Part shown: piece by piece, positions 11,273-12,077 of the stretch
Layout: each line of letters starts with the position of its first letter
Position numbering within the stretch: position 1 is the first letter of the stretch
Assembly (NCBI GenBank): GCA_018262135.1
Contig: JAGTSD010000031.1
Span: 1 to 12,077, forward strand
Reading direction: 5' to 3'
DNA length: 12,077 nt
DNA from: Pseudomonadota bacterium
Lineage (GTDB): Bacteria > Pseudomonadota > Gammaproteobacteria > Competibacterales > Competibacteraceae
Made by a program: the position numbers and the translations under genes
Notes under the pieces: generated by a model
What the model was told of the DNA's origin: nothing
What the model saw: only the letters and a program-made list of their open reading frames with translations
Database searches by the model: none

Positions 11273-12077
11273 ATGAACAAGAAATCCAACACGCTGCCGG
11301 TCGGTTATCGCCTGCATCAGTACCGCATCGAGGCGGTGCTGGGCGCGGGCGGGTTTGGCATCACCTACAAGGCCGTGCATGAGGCCTTGCAAACCCGGGC
11401 GGCTATCAAGGAATACTTTCCAGTCGAATGGTCCTATCGGGATCGCGATGAAGTCAACGTCCTGGCCAACACCCAGGGTGCGTTGCCGACCTCCGAGGAG
11501 GGCGAGGATGTTTGCTATACCTGGGGCCTCGAACGGTTTCTCAATGAGGCCCGCATCCTGGCCCGGGTCAATCATCCCGGCGTGGTACGGGTGCGGGATT
11601 TCTTCGAGGCCAACGGCACCGCCTATATCGTGATGGACTACGAGGATGGCGAGCCGCTCAGCCAGATCCTGCAACGGGACAAGACCCTGCCCGAGGAACA
11701 GGTTCGCCGGTTGCTCGGCGACGTGCTGCCCGCTCTGGATGCGGTGCATGCGCAAGGCTATCTGCATCGCGACCTCAAACCCGCCAATCTTTATCACCAT
11801 TCGGATGGCCGGACCATCCTGATTGATTTCGGCGCGGCCCGGCAGGCGCTGGGCCGCCGCAGCAAGAGCGTGACCAGTGTGTTTTCGCCCGGCTACTCGC
11901 CCATCGAGCAATACCTGATCGATGGCAAGGGCTACGGACCCTGGACCGACATCTATGCCTTGGGCGCGGTGCTCTATCATTGCGTCACTGGAGTGGCGCC
12001 GATCGAGGCGCCAGCCCGCGTGCTCGACGATCCGATCAAGCCGGCCGAGACCATTGCGGCCGAGCGCTACAGTCCGG
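11273..12077 (+). CDS. Ser/Thr protein kinase with all catalytic motifs (3' end beyond window)
   Basis: This frame is open from ATG 11273 to the window end, with 268 codons visible. It is a eukaryotic-like Ser/Thr kinase: glycine-rich loop GAGGFGITYKA (24-34), AAIKEYFP with ATP-binding Lys46, RFLNEARILARVNHPGVVRV, HRDLKPANL (165-173, catalytic Asp167), IDFGAAR (metal-binding Asp185), SPGYSPIEQY (205-214) and TDIYALGAVLYHCVTG. All catalytic residues are present, so it should be active, in contrast to the kinase-like domain at 4887. The GFGITY and KEYFP pattern marks a common bacterial subfamily that often carries C-terminal sensor, repeat or membrane domains; those would lie beyond the window. 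It follows the TPR lipoprotein gene by 91 bp and is the likely opponent of the PP2C phosphatase. The ribosome-binding site before ATG 11273 is weak (GGGATG). Confidence 0.93.
   Translation, partial: MNKKSNTLPVGYRLHQYRIEAVLGAGGFGITYKAVHEALQTRAAIKEYFPVEWSYRDRDEVNVLANTQGALPTSEEGEDVCYTWGLERFLNEARILARVNHPGVVRVRDFFEANGTAYIVMDYEDGEPLSQILQRDKTLPEEQVRRLLGDVLPALDAVHAQGYLHRDLKPANLYHHSDGRTILIDFGAARQALGRRSKSVTSVFSPGYSPIEQYLIDGKGYGPWTDIYALGAVLYHCVTGVAPIEAPARVLDDPIKPAETIAAERYSP

Noticed and set aside
11194..11382. Short plus-strand open frame between the TPR lipoprotein and the kinase
   Set aside because: It overlaps the kinase N-terminus, including the glycine-rich loop region, in another frame and has no family features.
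10628..11980. 450-codon minus-strand open frame across the TPR lipoprotein and kinase genes
   Set aside because: It is antisense to two genes with clear motifs (lipobox and TPR; GFGITY, HRDLKPAN, DFG), and its translation has no recognisable domain.
1..12077. CRISPR array, tRNA or rRNA genes, insertion sequence
   Set aside because: I saw no regularly spaced repeats, no cloverleaf or rRNA-like segment, and no transposase gene or terminal inverted repeats.

Overview
The window is GC-rich and densely coded, with short intergenic gaps and sigma70-like promoter elements. An entericidin-type lipoprotein, a YdcH/DUF465 protein, an Mla/MCE-type lipid-transport operon and GITY-type Ser/Thr kinases together suggest a gammaproteobacterium. 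Large environmental gammaproteobacteria of the Competibacteraceae type would fit, but the exact taxon is inference.

Left part (1-3323), housekeeping and debris. The 3' end of an unrecognised gene (to 401) converges on a minus-strand remnant of phosphoenolpyruvate carboxylase (434-735). Only the FHGRGG region and the extreme C-terminus of that enzyme survive. A good promoter (786-814) then leads into pgi (glucose-6-phosphate isomerase, 917-2591). As sequenced, pgi is broken by a 34-bp-period tandem duplication that repeats the PGI signature and shifts the frame. A small entericidin-like lipoprotein (minus) and a YdcH-like protein (plus) follow. They are transcribed divergently from a short region with a promoter on each strand, and the YdcH gene ends in a plausible intrinsic terminator (3287-3323).

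Right part (3358-12077), a signalling and envelope-transport locus. On the minus strand, a PP2C-type phosphatase is translationally coupled to a small two-helix membrane protein. Divergently on the plus strand lie five closely spaced genes: (i) a single-pass protein joining a kinase-like domain that lacks its catalytic aspartates to an extracytoplasmic repeat region and a SUMF1/FGE-like domain; (ii) an MlaE-family permease; (iii) an MlaF-position ABC protein whose Walker A, Walker B, signature and H-loop residues are all altered; (iv) an MlaD/MCE protein with a long helical tail; (v) a TPR lipoprotein. A second kinase with all catalytic motifs intact follows after 91 bp and runs off the end. 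The permease, ABC protein and MCE genes are joined by successive 8-nt overlaps.

The most interesting reading is that this is one system. An active Ser/Thr kinase and PP2C phosphatase would form a phospho-switch. A pseudokinase-SUMF1 receptor-like protein and an MCE transporter-like complex with a probably non-hydrolysing ABC subunit would form an envelope module. The part list resembles, without matching, the PpkA/PppA/TagQRST phosphorylation pathway of type VI secretion (kinase, phosphatase, FGE-like TagR, ABC-type TagST, lipoprotein TagQ). This functional link is inferred from gene content and arrangement only.
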